Positions 36,393-64,000 of a stretch of 64,000 nucleotides of DNA are shown piece by piece (position 1 is the first letter of the stretch; every line of letters starts with the position of its first letter). The notes under the pieces were generated by a model. The model was given only the letters and a program-made list of their open reading frames with translations. It made no database searches and was not told the origin of the DNA. The DNA comes from Glandiceps talaboti. Taxonomy: Eukaryota > Hemichordata > Enteropneusta > Spengelidae. Position numbers and translations under genes: made by a program. The stretch lies in contig NC_135571.1 in assembly GCF_964340395.1 (NCBI RefSeq), positions 116,001 through 180,000 of the forward strand. The letters run 5' to 3'.

Positions 36393-64000
<27,608 letters not shown>

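Overview
The window is animal nuclear DNA: AT-rich, intron-rich, full of microsatellites, minisatellites and decayed transposons. The proteins and repeats suggest a marine invertebrate, probably a lophotrochozoan or an invertebrate deuterostome; I cannot settle which. No RNA genes, operons or CRISPR arrays were seen.

Two long paralogous genes lie head-to-tail on the minus strand. Gene A (left) starts at a signal-peptide exon (ATG at 19723), has a LamG-like jellyroll exon, then seven pentraxin domains, and runs off the left edge. Gene B (right) enters from the right edge, has five pentraxin domains, a Thr-rich linker exon and three F-type lectin (F5/8 type C, fucolectin-like) domains, and stops at 36393. 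Gene A shows the 5' half and gene B the 3' half of what is probably one architecture: signal peptide, LamG, many pentraxins, linker, three F-type lectins. These are probably large secreted or surface glycan-binding proteins.

The pentraxin part is built from one two-exon module: a 530-551 bp pentraxin exon (phase 1 to 0) and a 112 or 115 bp exon (phase 0 to 1) encoding a 37-38 residue three-cysteine motif that I do not recognise as a named domain. Modules fall into four types (alpha, beta, gamma, delta) that recur in cyclic order in both genes, so the array grew by duplication of four-module blocks. Every exon given here was bounded by GT/AG sites and exact phase arithmetic; I corrected start points to splice acceptors by hand.

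Between the genes (19.7-36.4 kb) I see no convincing gene. The region holds a 276 bp palindrome, a dispersed tandem repeat, a (AGTC)n block and a 3.9 kb array of about 47 copies of an 82 bp unit with a 15-unit higher-order period. Introns hold LINE remnants (16.8-18.7 kb minus; 62.8-63.7 kb plus), a RecQ-like helicase pseudogene (47.0-47.4 kb), and at least two TIR elements with G-rich ends (38,884-39,616; 59,419-61,204), the latter with a TAA target duplication and inserted into a 37 bp minisatellite. One gene B intron, if retained, would append a transmembrane segment after the second F-type lectin domain.
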